The position numbers and the translations under genes were made by a program. DNA of 32,065 nt from Clostridia bacterium (lineage in GTDB: Bacteria; Bacillota; Clostridia; Oscillospirales; CAG-272), in assembly GCA_017481495.1 (NCBI GenBank), contig JAFUPC010000044.1:1-32065 (forward strand), written 5' to 3'. This document shows, one piece after another, positions 5,636 to 14,238 of the stretch. Numbering within the stretch: position 1 is the first letter of the stretch; each line of letters starts with the position of its first letter. The notes under the pieces are model-generated. The model was not told where the DNA came from, did no database searches, and saw only the letters and a list, made by a program, of their open reading frames with translations.

Positions 5636-7948
5636 ATGAAATTATCAAGAAAATTCATATCCGCAAACACGGAGATGTGTACGCTGACCGAATGGGTGCC
5701 CGCACCGTATCTGCGGCGGGTGCTGGATGTGTCCGAAACTCCCGTCCGGGCGGAGCTGTCCGTCTGCGGTCTCGGCTTCTACCGGTTGTGGGTGGACGGC
5801 TGTGAGAAGACCCGCGGTCATATGTCGCCGTATATCTCGGCATCCGACGACGTGATGGACTACGACGTCTATGACTTGACGGAGTTGCTCGGCGCGGGGA
5901 AGCACGTTCTCGGTTTCCAGCTGGGCAACGGGATGCAGAACTGCTTCGGCGGTTATGTCTGGGATTTTGAGCAGGCGGCATGGCGTTCCGCGCCGAAGCT
6001 GGCTGTGTGTCTGGAGCTGACCTATGCAGACGGCAGAACGGAATCCGTCGAGGCGGACGAGACGTTCGTCTGGGCGCCCTCTCCCATCATCTACGACGAC
6101 ATCCGTCAGGGCGAATGCTACGATGCGAATCTGGAGATCCCCGGCTGGAATACGGCAGATTTTGACGACAGTGCATGGAAGCCTGCCGTGAAAGCCGAGT
6201 GCCCGCGCGGTAAGAGCGTTGTCTGCGCCGGAAATCCGATTGTGGAGACGGAAAGACGTTCCCCGGTCGCAATCAAAGCCGGCACGCGCCTCACTTATGC
6301 GCACAGCGAACAGGTTGATGAGGGGTATCTTTATGACTTCGGCGAAAACTGCGCCGGTATCCCGCTTCTGCGTGTCAGGGGCGAAAAGGGGCAGAAGATT
6401 TCGATGATCTTTGGCGAATACATCAAGGCGGACGGCACCTTTACCGTTGACAACATCCGTTTTGTCCGTCCGGAATACTACGATATGCCTCTGTACATTC
6501 AGCGCGACGAATACACCTGCCGCGGCGATGGCGTTGAGGAATGGTCTCCCGTGTTCACCTACCACGGCTTCCGCTACTGCCTTGTCACCGGTATCACCGA
6601 AGAGCAGGCGACCGAAGACCTGATTACCTACCGCGTTATGAACACGGATTTACCGGAGCGTGGCGGCTTCTCCTGCTCGGACGACACGCTGAACGCCCTG
6701 CAGAGGATGATCCGCATTTCCACGCTTGCGAACTTCTATCATTTCCCGACCGACTGCCCGCACCGCGAAAAGAACGGCTGGACAGCGGATGCGGCGCTCT
6801 CCACCGAGCACGCCCTGCTCAATCTCGCGCCGGAAAACAACTACTACGAGTGGATGCGCCATATCCGTGCTTCGATGAACGAACGCGGCGCGATTCCCGG
6901 CATCGTTCCGACCGGCGGATGGGGCTTTGCATGGGGCAACGGCCCGGCATGGGACACCATTCTCGTGACACTGCCGTACATGGTCTACCGCTACCGCGGG
7001 GATAAGAAGATTGTCGAAGAATCCCTGACCGCACTGTTCCGGTACGTCAATTATCTGACGACCCGCGTGGACGAGCGGCATCTCATCGCCATCGGACTTG
7101 GCGACTGGTGCGCGCCCTACGGCCCTCGCTCTCCGCTCATTTTCACGGACTCCGTCATCTCAATGGACATCTGCGAAAAGACCGCATTCCTGCACGAGGT
7201 CTGCGGCTATGAAGCACAGGCGAAGTTCTGCCGCGCGGTGGCAGAGAAGTTCCGCGCCGCTGTCAGAACGCATCTGATCGACTGGAACAGTATGACCGCC
7301 ATCGGAGAGGGAACACCCACACCGGGCTGCGAGACCTCCCAGGCAATGGCAATTTTCTACAACATCTTCACGGAAGAAGAAAAGCTTGCCGCGTACAAGG
7401 TGCTTCTTGCAAAAATCCACGAGCAGAACGACCATCTGGACACCGGCGTTCTCGGCGCGCGCGTGATTTTCCACGTTCTGACGCAGTTCGGTGACTCCGA
7501 CCTTGCATACCGGATGATCGTGGACAAAACATATCCGGCATACGGTGCGTTCGTTGCGCACGGCGATACCGCGCTTCCCGAATGCTTCTCCGTTTCCGAT
7601 AATCACATCGACTCCCGCAACCACCATTTCTTCGGCGACATCAGTGCATGGTTCATCAAAGCCATCTGCGGCATCAACTACAACCCCGCGGCAGACGACC
7701 TTACCCGCGCGGACATCACGCCGCATTTCGTTTCGGGGCTTACCCATGCCGAAGCGTTCCACGAAACGCCGATGGGCAAGATTTCCGTCAGATGGGAACG
7801 CTCGTCCGACAACGAGATCACGCTCTGTGTGGAATATCCCGAAGCACTGCACGGAAGCCTTGTCTTTGATGCCGGCTGGGTCTGCAAAAAATGCGGAAAG
7901 TCCCAGACGGATGCCAAAGCGGGAACCTTTGTCCTTGTGCGCGCATAA
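5636..7948 (+). CDS. Alpha-L-rhamnosidase, glycoside hydrolase family 78
   Basis: Predicted inverting glycosidase that removes alpha-L-rhamnose from plant or bacterial glycans or glycosides. It has 770 residues and no signal peptide, so it probably acts in the cytoplasm on imported material. AAAGGA lies 9 bases before the ATG. The N-terminal beta domains run to about residue 330, with LSVCGLGFYRLWVDGCE and GWNTADFDDSAW typical of GH78. The (alpha/alpha)6 catalytic domain follows. The family's acid-residue motif is present as DCPHREKNGWTAD (373-385), and Glu649 in LPECFS is the likely general base, followed by the conserved SRNHHFFGDISAWF. A short C-terminal beta domain ends the protein. It has its own promoter and terminator. 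Confidence 0.94.
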   Translation: MKLSRKFISANTEMCTLTEWVPAPYLRRVLDVSETPVRAELSVCGLGFYRLWVDGCEKTRGHMSPYISASDDVMDYDVYDLTELLGAGKHVLGFQLGNGMQNCFGGYVWDFEQAAWRSAPKLAVCLELTYADGRTESVEADETFVWAPSPIIYDDIRQGECYDANLEIPGWNTADFDDSAWKPAVKAECPRGKSVVCAGNPIVETERRSPVAIKAGTRLTYAHSEQVDEGYLYDFGENCAGIPLLRVRGEKGQKISMIFGEYIKADGTFTVDNIRFVRPEYYDMPLYIQRDEYTCRGDGVEEWSPVFTYHGFRYCLVTGITEEQATEDLITYRVMNTDLPERGGFSCSDDTLNALQRMIRISTLANFYHFPTDCPHREKNGWTADAALSTEHALLNLAPENNYYEWMRHIRASMNERGAIPGIVPTGGWGFAWGNGPAWDTILVTLPYMVYRYRGDKKIVEESLTALFRYVNYLTTRVDERHLIAIGLGDWCAPYGPRSPLIFTDSVISMDICEKTAFLHEVCGYEAQAKFCRAVAEKFRAAVRTHLIDWNSMTAIGEGTPTPGCETSQAMAIFYNIFTEEEKLAAYKVLLAKIHEQNDHLDTGVLGARVIFHVLTQFGDSDLAYRMIVDKTYPAYGAFVAHGDTALPECFSVSDNHIDSRNHHFFGDISAWFIKAICGINYNPAADDLTRADITPHFVSGLTHAEAFHETPMGKISVRWERSSDNEITLCVEYPEALHGSLVFDAGWVCKKCGKSQTDAKAGTFVLVRA

Positions 7949-7966
7949 ACGGTCTTTGTTATAGTC

Positions 7967-7994
7967 AAAAGGTGTGCTGTCCGGCGCACCTTTT
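7967..7994 (+). terminator. Intrinsic terminator after the GH78 gene
   Basis: AAAAGGTGTGC (7967-7977) pairs with GCGCACCTTTT (7984-7994) around a 6-base loop, with one G-T pair, and ends in a T run. It starts 18 bases after the rhamnosidase stop codon. Confidence 0.8.
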
Positions 7995-8017
7995 GTGATA
8001 TCGTTCACAAAAAAGTC

Positions 8018-8046
8018 TTGAAAGTTACATAAAAACGTGGTATAAT
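8018..8046 (+). promoter_or_regulatory. Promoter for the two-gene COG0523 operon
   Basis: TTGAAA (8018-8023), 17-bp spacer, TATAAT (8041-8046). A predicted start near 8053 gives a leader of about 37 bases with GGAGG before the first ATG. I do not see a clear Zur- or Fur-type box by eye. Confidence 0.8.
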
Positions 8047-8089
8047 ATAGTATTATAAGAGATATTTCATATCACGGAGGAAAATACAA

Positions 8090-9256
8090 ATGACAAAAAT
8101 AGATATTATCTCCGGCTTTCTCGGCGCGGGGAAAACAACGCTCATCAAGAAACTGATCGCGGAAAGCTACAAGGGCGAAAAGCTGGTGCTTGTCGAAAAC
8201 GAATTCGGCGAGATCGGTGTGGACGGTGGCTTCATGCAGGATGCGGGCATCGAGGTGTCCGAGATCAATTCCGGCTGTATCTGCTGTTCGCTTGTCGGTG
8301 ACTTCCGTGCGGCACTTGCCGAAGTCGTTGAAAAATATGCGCCCGACCGCATCATCATCGAGCCGTCCGGTGTCGGCAAGCTGTCCGCTGTCATTCGTGC
8401 GGCGCAGGGTGCGAACACCGAGGGCAAGGCAGAGCTGAACAGCTTCACTGCCGTTGTCGATGCGACCAAGGCAAAGATGTACATGAAGAATTTCGGCGAA
8501 TTCTTCAACGACCAGATCGAAAATGCCGGCTGTATCATTCTCAGCCGTACCCAGAAAACGGACGATGCGAAGCTGGAAGCCGTTGTCGCACTGCTCCGCG
8601 AACACAATCCCGAAGCGGTCATCATCACGACACCGTGGGACGACATGACGGGTGATGTCATCCGCGCCGCAATGGAAAAGACCACCGATATGGCGGCAGA
8701 GCTGATGGAAGCGGTCAAAGAGGAGCATGAGCATCATCACCATCATCATGACGAGGACGGCGAATGCTGCTGTGGACATCATCACGATGACGACGATGAG
8801 GACGAGCATGAGCATCACCATCACCACGACGAGGACGGCGAATGCTGCTGCGGACATCATCACGATGACGACGATGAGGACGAGCACGAACACCACCATC
8901 ATCACGAGCATGACGAAAATTGCACCTGCGGCTGTCACGACCATGATCATGAACATCACCACCACGACCACCACGCGGATGAAGTCTTTACCAACTGGGG
9001 ACGTGAGACCACAAAGAAATTCGACCGTACGGCACTGGAAACGGCACTTGCCGAACTTGCAAAAGAAGATTCGTCCTGCGGCGTGATCCTGCGTGCAAAG
9101 GGTATCGTTCCGTGTACCTGCGGCAAGTGGTTGCAGTTTGACTTGACACCCGGCGAATACGAGATCCGCGAGGGCAGTGCAAGCTACACCGGCCTTCTCT
9201 GTGTCATCGGCACGAAGCTGGACGAAGAAAAGCTCACCGCACTGTTCGGTCTGTAA
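8090..9256 (+). CDS. CobW/COG0523 family GTPase with long His/Cys/Asp-rich metal loop
   Basis: Predicted cytosolic GTP-dependent metallochaperone of the G3E family (zinc, nickel or cobalt handling). It has 388 residues, with CGGAGG before the ATG. The N-terminal GTPase domain has the P-loop GFLGAGKT (9-16), the family metal motif CICC (63-66), EPSGVGK (91-97) and LSRTQ in the guanine-specificity position. Residues about 211-296 form a loop of poly-His, DEDGECCCG and DDDDEDE segments repeated in tandem, then CTCGCHDHDHEHHHH. The C-terminal CobW domain begins near FTNWG and contains GIVPCTCGKWLQFDL. The loop would bind several metal ions (inference). The second COG0523-like gene follows 12 bases later and is probably co-translated. 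Confidence 0.93.
   Translation: MTKIDIISGFLGAGKTTLIKKLIAESYKGEKLVLVENEFGEIGVDGGFMQDAGIEVSEINSGCICCSLVGDFRAALAEVVEKYAPDRIIIEPSGVGKLSAVIRAAQGANTEGKAELNSFTAVVDATKAKMYMKNFGEFFNDQIENAGCIILSRTQKTDDAKLEAVVALLREHNPEAVIITTPWDDMTGDVIRAAMEKTTDMAAELMEAVKEEHEHHHHHHDEDGECCCGHHHDDDDEDEHEHHHHHDEDGECCCGHHHDDDDEDEHEHHHHHEHDENCTCGCHDHDHEHHHHDHHADEVFTNWGRETTKKFDRTALETALAELAKEDSSCGVILRAKGIVPCTCGKWLQFDLTPGEYEIREGSASYTGLLCVIGTKLDEEKLTALFGL
8723..8881 (+). repeat. In-frame tandem repeat of about 80 bp coding the metal-binding loop
   Basis: Copy 1 (8723-8803, 27 codons) and copy 2 (8804-8881, 26 codons) are nearly identical in DNA; copy 1 has one extra His codon. Each encodes a His block, DEDGECCCG, HHH and DDDDEDE. 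A diverged third copy starts at 8882. The high DNA identity suggests recent duplication or slippage that could change loop length. Confidence 0.9.
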
Positions 9257-9268
9257 TCGGGTGACGGT

Positions 9269-10222
9269 ATGGCAAACAGAGAAACCGCGGTTTTCATTTT
9301 CAACGGTCTCCTGGAATCCGGCAAGACCGTGATGATCCACCGCTTCCTTGACAATCCGCAGATCTGCGACGGCAAACGGAAGGTCCTGCTCGTGCTGTGC
9401 GAGGAGGGCATGGAGGAGTACGAGGACGACGTGCTCGCAAAGCACAACGTCACGCTCATCACCGTGGACGAAGAAGCGGAATACACCTATACGCTCTTTG
9501 AATCTTACGAAAAAGAATACACGCCCGACATCGTTGTCATTGAGTACAACGGTATGTGGCGCGGCACCCTGCCGCTTGAAACCCGGTATCCGGACGGTTG
9601 GCAGATCGCCGAGGTTATGACGACGGTCGATTCCACGACGTTCGACGGCTATTCCAAGAACCTCCGCGCCATCATGATCGAGCAGTACAAGATCACTGAC
9701 ATCGTCGTGTTCAACCGTTTCAACGACGATATGGACAAGATCGCGTTCCGCAGTCTCATCAAGGCGGCGAACATGAACGCGCAGGTCGTCTTTGAATACG
9801 AGGACGGTCACATCGACACCGAGTTCGACGGTTCTCCCTTTGACCTGACAAAGGACGAGGTGGACATCCCCGACAACGATTTCGGCGTGTTCTATTTCGA
9901 CATCATGGACCATGCGGGCAAGTATGACGGAAAGATCGTCACGCTCCGCGCAATGGTCGTGAAGCTGGCAGGCACGAAAATGCCGGGATTCTTGGTCGGT
10001 CGGTTCGCAATGACCTGCTGTGAGAATGACATTCAGTTCATCTCTATCTACTGCCGCAACAACATGAAGTTCAAAAACAAAGCATGGTACAACGTGCGTG
10101 CAAAGGTCGTCTGCGTGGATGCCTCCATTTACGGCGAAGCCTCCGGCGAAATTTTGCCTGCATTTGAAGTGCTGGAAATGACACCCGCCGGAAAACCGGA
10201 GCAGGAAGTCATTACATTCTGA
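9269..10222 (+). CDS. COG0523-like GTPase fused to a YcgQ (DUF1980/TIGR03943)-like C-terminal domain
   Basis: Probable second GTPase of a metal-handling operon, 317 residues. The N-terminal half resembles CobW proteins: P-loop GLLESGKT (13-20), a VVIEYNG strand in the Walker B area, TTVDSTTF, and FNRFND where NKxD is expected. It lacks the CxCC metal motif. From about residue 208 the sequence changes to FGVFYFDIMDHAGKYDGK, then GFLVGRFAMTCCENDIQF and a strand-rich end, which resembles the soluble C-terminal domain of YcgQ-type permease-associated proteins (RFxxTCC motif). That match is from memory, not a search. No transmembrane helix is present and no YcgR-type permease is nearby. The start has only a weak GGTGACGG-like site, consistent with coupling to the upstream gene. 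Confidence 0.82.
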   Translation: MANRETAVFIFNGLLESGKTVMIHRFLDNPQICDGKRKVLLVLCEEGMEEYEDDVLAKHNVTLITVDEEAEYTYTLFESYEKEYTPDIVVIEYNGMWRGTLPLETRYPDGWQIAEVMTTVDSTTFDGYSKNLRAIMIEQYKITDIVVFNRFNDDMDKIAFRSLIKAANMNAQVVFEYEDGHIDTEFDGSPFDLTKDEVDIPDNDFGVFYFDIMDHAGKYDGKIVTLRAMVVKLAGTKMPGFLVGRFAMTCCENDIQFISIYCRNNMKFKNKAWYNVRAKVVCVDASIYGEASGEILPAFEVLEMTPAGKPEQEVITF

Positions 10223-10247
10223 TCCCGATTCCATTCTGACAATATAA

Positions 10248-10296
10248 AAACAGCGTATCCCCGGTGTCCGGACAACGGACGGGAGATGCGCTGTTT
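10248..10296. terminator. Bidirectional terminator between COG0523 operon and ABC transporter
   Basis: AAACAGCG (10248-10255) pairs with CGCTGTTT (10289-10296), with further pairing inside. Plus-strand transcripts then read CTTTGTTTT; minus-strand transcripts read TTTTTATAT. It sits between convergent genes and can serve both. Confidence 0.8.
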
Positions 10297-10331
10297 CTTT
10301 GTTTTAAGGGAAACCGGATGCGATGAGCGGT

Positions 10332-13310
10332 TTATTCCGAGCGCAGGGCGATGACCGGGTCTTTCTTTGCCGCGACACCGGACGGGATCAGACCTGCGAT
10401 GAAGGTTAAAAACATACTGATGGCAACGAGAATCACGGCGGCGAGCGCGGGAAGCTCTGCGTTGAGAATCAGAATGCCGGTCAGATGGTGGATGATCAGA
10501 TTGATGGGAATCAGAAGCAAAAGGGTAATGCCGATACCGATGGCGCCCGCGCCGAATCCGACGATGAGCGTTTCTGCGTTGAAGACACGGGAAATGTCGC
10601 GCTTCGATGCACCGATGGCACGGAGAATACCGATCTCCTTGGTGCGTTCCAGAACCGAGATATAGGTGATGATGCCGATCATGATGGACGAAACGACAAG
10701 GGAAATGGCGACAAACGCGATCAGCACATACGAAATGGCGTTGATGACCGTCGTGATGGAGGACATCATGAGCGCGACATAGTCAGTATACTGGATCTTA
10801 TCGGCTTCCTCCACACGATCGTTGTAAAGGGAGATGAGGTCGGCGATTTTATCTTTATCCGCAAAGGTTGCCGCATACAGCTTGATGGAGGACGGGTTGT
10901 CAAGGGTCACATAGCCCATCTTTTTCAGATTGTCCTCATAGGTGGAGTCGGAGAAGGTGGCGGGCATATAGTCGTCGTAGAATGCGGCGTACTGGCTTTC
11001 GGTGTATTCGGTGGTGTCAAGCATTGCCGCGACCTGTTCTGCCGGGAGTGCGCCGAGCTGGGCGGAAATCTGCTCCGCATACTGTGCGGCCGCCTGCTGT
11101 TTCGCAGCTTCCACGGCGTAGGAGAGCAGTTCCTCATCCGTCATTTTGGCAATGTAGTCTTCAATGGCGGCGGTGTCGTCCATGCCCATTTCCTCGGCGT
11201 AGGAGGCGGTCATCATCTGCACGAACGTATCGCGGTTAAACGATGCTTCCGCCCCAGAGGCGGCCTGCGCGAGAAGTTCCTCGGACGGGACGGAGGCAAT
11301 GGAAGTGTAGACAGCCGCTTTTTCCGCGGTGGAGAGGGTGGCGAAATACGCTTTGATTTTTTCCGCTTTCTCCGCATCGGAAATGGTCTCGCCATCCTCC
11401 GTCAGAAACGGAAGACCGGAAATGGCATCGGTGTCGGGGTCGGCAAGCTGTGCTTTGACAAGCGCGGTGTCAGCTGCAGTTTCGATGACGTATTCCGTCA
11501 GCGCGGCGGTGTAGCCGATGCCGTTCGTCATCATGCCGGAAACGGCATCCGGATTTTGCTTTGCGATGCCGATGATTTTAATCGGAATCGCTTTGTCGCT
11601 GTCGTAGAGAATATCCAGCCCCGTTGCGGTGGCGGACAGGTCGGTGAACGTGCCGTCCGCGTTCTGCGTATAAAGGTCGGAGGATAGGATCAGCTTGTAT
11701 TCTTTTCCGCAGATTTCTTCATATGACCAGGAATCGAGATTGCTTGTGTCGATTTCCTCCTGGTTCATGGCGGCGGTCATGATCTCTCTGACTTCATCGG
11801 CGGTTTTTAAGCCAAGGGTGTACAGGGTCAGGTCGCTGATTTCGTTTCTGTTGTTGACGAACAGAATGACCTCGTCGTAATTTTGCGGCCATGCGCCGTA
11901 GAGAATGTCGTACTGTGTCATCAGAAGATCGCTGACGGGAGCACCGTCCTCACCGGACAGCATTTCCTGCCAGGTCTGCATGGAGGAAAACGCGGCGGAA
12001 TTGTCCATCATTGTGCTCATTCCGGCGGTTTGTTCCTCGCCCATTGCGTACACATCGGAAATCAGCTCCTGCGTGTCGCAGAGAATGATCTCACCGTCCG
12101 GATTTTCGGTGTAGATGTTCAGGTCAACCGCATAATCGTATTCGATGGCGGAAAGCACATCCTTGAAATCGTTATTGGATTCAATGTAATCGCGGAACGC
12201 GCTCAGGTTGTTGACGTTCGTATCGACATTGTTCATCGAATTCATCAGGTCGTACAGAACAGGACTGGTATAAACGCGGTCGTAAACGGTTTCGGAATCT
12301 TCACCATCCTCGTCCAGAACCTCGGAACGGGTATCCATCAGCGTGGTGATGAGACTGGTCATATCGACCGATTCCGCTTCGATGGAAATGGGGTAGGATG
12401 CCAGCGTGTCCTCCTGCACGCGGTCAATATATGACTGCACGCCGGTGGAGATCGAGAGGATCAGCGCAATACCGATGATGCCGATGGAACCGGCGAAGCT
12501 GGTCAGAAGCGTTCTGCCGCGCTTGGTCATCAGGTTGTTCATCGACAGGGACAGCGCCGTGGGGAAGCTCATGGACGGCTTTTTCTGCACCTTTTCATCC
12601 AGTTTGGCGGCAAGGGACTGCATCTCGTCCGCGTTGTACGGCGCGGTGTCGCCTGTGACCTGACCGTCGAGCAGACGGATGATGCGGGAAGAATACTGCT
12701 CGGCAAGGTCGGGGTTGTGCGTGACCATGATGATGAGCTTGTCGTGAGAGATTTCTTTCAAGATTTCCATGATCTGGACGCTGGTCTCGGAGTCCAGTGC
12801 GCCGGTCGGTTCGTCTGCCAGCAGAATCTGCGGGTCGTTGACGAGTGCGCGTGCAATGGCGACACGCTGCATCTGACCGCCGGACATCTGGTTCGGCTTC
12901 TTTTTCAGCTGGTCGCCCAAACCCACGCGGGTGAGCGCATCAATGGCGCGTTTCCGGCGTTCGGTCCCCGGAACACCGGAGAGGGTGAGCGCCAGCTCTA
13001 CATTGGCAAGAACGGTCTGGTGCGGAATTAAATTATAGCTCTGGAAGACAAAGCCGACGGAATGGTTTCGGTAGGTGTCCCAGTCGGCGTCGCGGAATTC
13101 TTTGGTCGATTTACCGGAGATGACAAGGTCGCCCGAGGTGTACTGGTCAAGACCGCCGATGATGTTGAGCATCGTGGTTTTGCCGCACCCGGACGGACCG
13201 AGAATGGAGACAAATTCATGCTCGCGGAAGTCAATGGAGACCCCGCCCAGCGCATCGACGGTCGTATCGCCGACGGTGTAGGATTTTCGGATTTCGTGTA
13301 ATCGAAGCAA
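10332..13310 (-). CDS. ABC transporter, fused ATPase and FtsX-type permease with large extracytoplasmic domain
   Basis: MacB/LolCDE-type (type VII) ABC transporter in one chain of 992 residues. It starts at TTG (13310-13308), preceded by AAAGGA at 7-base spacing; the ATPase fold begins at once (LRLHEIRKSYTVG), so no later start fits. The ATPase has Walker A GPSGCGKTT (38-46), Q-loop Gln90, signature SGGQ (143-146), Walker B ILLADEP (162-168) and H-loop His198. One membrane helix follows near 270-291, then a domain of about 550 residues outside the cell, and three helices near 855-885, 913-940 and 954-975 with the FtsX motif ERTKEIGILRAIGASK. The family handles peptides, lipoproteins or cell-wall stress rather than nutrients. 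Partners and substrate are unknown. Confidence 0.93.
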   Translation of the reverse strand: MLRLHEIRKSYTVGDTTVDALGGVSIDFREHEFVSILGPSGCGKTTMLNIIGGLDQYTSGDLVISGKSTKEFRDADWDTYRNHSVGFVFQSYNLIPHQTVLANVELALTLSGVPGTERRKRAIDALTRVGLGDQLKKKPNQMSGGQMQRVAIARALVNDPQILLADEPTGALDSETSVQIMEILKEISHDKLIIMVTHNPDLAEQYSSRIIRLLDGQVTGDTAPYNADEMQSLAAKLDEKVQKKPSMSFPTALSLSMNNLMTKRGRTLLTSFAGSIGIIGIALILSISTGVQSYIDRVQEDTLASYPISIEAESVDMTSLITTLMDTRSEVLDEDGEDSETVYDRVYTSPVLYDLMNSMNNVDTNVNNLSAFRDYIESNNDFKDVLSAIEYDYAVDLNIYTENPDGEIILCDTQELISDVYAMGEEQTAGMSTMMDNSAAFSSMQTWQEMLSGEDGAPVSDLLMTQYDILYGAWPQNYDEVILFVNNRNEISDLTLYTLGLKTADEVREIMTAAMNQEEIDTSNLDSWSYEEICGKEYKLILSSDLYTQNADGTFTDLSATATGLDILYDSDKAIPIKIIGIAKQNPDAVSGMMTNGIGYTAALTEYVIETAADTALVKAQLADPDTDAISGLPFLTEDGETISDAEKAEKIKAYFATLSTAEKAAVYTSIASVPSEELLAQAASGAEASFNRDTFVQMMTASYAEEMGMDDTAAIEDYIAKMTDEELLSYAVEAAKQQAAAQYAEQISAQLGALPAEQVAAMLDTTEYTESQYAAFYDDYMPATFSDSTYEDNLKKMGYVTLDNPSSIKLYAATFADKDKIADLISLYNDRVEEADKIQYTDYVALMMSSITTVINAISYVLIAFVAISLVVSSIMIGIITYISVLERTKEIGILRAIGASKRDISRVFNAETLIVGFGAGAIGIGITLLLLIPINLIIHHLTGILILNAELPALAAVILVAISMFLTFIAGLIPSGVAAKKDPVIALRSE

Positions 13311-13357
13311 AGCGGTATCCTTTCTTTTAAAATATGGATTTTTGTAACAATAAAAAC

Positions 13358-13363
13358 ATTATA
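13358..13363 (-). promoter_or_regulatory. Extended -10 promoter for the ABC transporter gene
   Basis: On the minus strand TGTTATAAT is an extended -10 element (TATAAT at 13363-13358). The nearest -35-like hexamer, TTTACA (13389-13384), is 20 bp away, so the extended -10 may compensate. Confidence 0.55.
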
Positions 13364-13477
13364 ACATAGAAACATGAAGCGAATGTAAACTGGATGTGAG
13401 GAAATCACGAATTTGTGTCAGGAAAATGGTATATTTTGGAAGATGGATATGGGTTTGATGAATCATTGAAAAAGGTG

Positions 13478-13506
13478 TTGCATTTTGGCGGCAAATGTGT
13501 TATAAT
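13478..13506 (+). promoter_or_regulatory. Promoter upstream of the AT-rich GNAT/MazF pair
   Basis: TTGCAT (13478-13483), 17-bp spacer, TATAAT (13501-13506) with an extended -10 TG (TGTTATAAT). It implies an unusually long leader of about 188 bases. Confidence 0.6.
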
Positions 13507-13584
13507 ATATATCCCAATTCGATTTAGTGTTCCCGATCGATGAAAATACATTCGATAAATAAGAATTTGGCAGAGGTACAAGTT

Positions 13585-13605
13585 TGAAAAATGGGTCATT
13601 TTTCA
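13585..13605. promoter_or_regulatory. Perfect 9-bp inverted repeat in the GNAT leader
   Basis: TGAAAAATG and CATTTTTCA flank a 3-base loop. It lies about 80 bases after the predicted transcription start and has no T run, so an operator or leader hairpin is likelier than a terminator. Confidence 0.5.
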
Positions 13606-13700
13606 GACCGGGAGTTTTGTGACTTTCGCGCCGCAGGCACGAATTCCTGACGGAAATCGTCACGAACTTCCCAAAGCGTTAGAAAGGAACGGTCATAAAA

Positions 13701-14141
13701 ATGATATGTTTAAAACCGATAACCTATGATAATATAAAAGATTTTGACGGTACGGACTATGGTTCAATGTCATTTGAGGAAAGAAAACATCTGATTGATG
13801 AAAGCATAAATAAAAATCATAACGGTGCCTATTTTGAATTTATGGTAGTTTATAATGATGATACTGTTGTTGGATTTATGAATTTATTTGCACATTCCCA
13901 CCACATTATCAGTTGCGGTCCGGAAATTAAGGAAGGTTTTAAAAAGAAGGGTTTTGGATTTTTGGCGGAAACGATGGCATTGGAATATGCAAAGAAAAAA
14001 GGATATACCATTGCGGTTGGCGGAGTAGACGATAATAATGTTGCTAGTATTGCTTTGCACGAAAAACTGGGCTTCGAAATGGATAGAAAATACTTAAACA
14101 GAAAAGGAAGAACTATTCGTATTTATATCAAAGCATTATAA
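13701..14141 (+). CDS. GNAT family N-acetyltransferase (AT-rich island)
   Basis: Small acetyl-CoA-dependent acetyltransferase, 146 residues, acceptor unknown. The start ATG has AAAGGA 12 bases upstream, slightly far. The core shows a VVGFMNLFAHS strand, then the acetyl-CoA loop region FKKKGFGFLAE (80-90) and NNVASIALHEKLGF (112-125). Codon use is clearly richer in A and T than in the neighbours, which suggests acquisition by transfer. It precedes the MazF-like gene by about 100 bp on the same strand. An antibiotic-modifying role is possible but nothing in the sequence proves it. Confidence 0.88.
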   Translation: MICLKPITYDNIKDFDGTDYGSMSFEERKHLIDESINKNHNGAYFEFMVVYNDDTVVGFMNLFAHSHHIISCGPEIKEGFKKKGFGFLAETMALEYAKKKGYTIAVGGVDDNNVASIALHEKLGFEMDRKYLNRKGRTIRIYIKAL

Positions 14142-14238
14142 AGTAATGAGTGTACCAATTTCAATTTGTCGTTCGGTTTTTGCGTGCAGTTTATAGGAAC
14201 ACAAAAGGTAATTGGGAATAAAAAACAGGAAAGACTGA

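Larger units (their letters stand above)
13311..13700. other. 390-bp AT-rich intergenic region between ABC transporter and GNAT genes
   Basis: It contains the ABC promoter, a plus-strand promoter (13478-13506), and a leader of about 190 bases for the GNAT gene. The leader holds a perfect hairpin TGAAAAATG-GGT-CATTTTTCA (13585-13605). Two tiny frames in the leader, beginning at 13540 and 13591, lack ribosome sites and are not called. No other gene is seen. Confidence 0.6.

Noticed and set aside
8723..8940. Regular repeats as a possible CRISPR array
   Set aside because: Repeats are in-frame, adjacent without spacers, and encode the His-rich loop of a GTPase.
8072..10234. Very long minus-strand open frame opposite the COG0523 operon
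   Set aside because: Its predicted protein is Val/Arg-rich with no family features, and it mirrors two clear genes on the plus strand. High GC and His/Asp codons remove stops from the antisense frame.
13540..13650. Two very short frames in the GNAT leader as possible leader peptides
   Set aside because: Neither has a ribosome site, and the sequences show no stalling-type motif.
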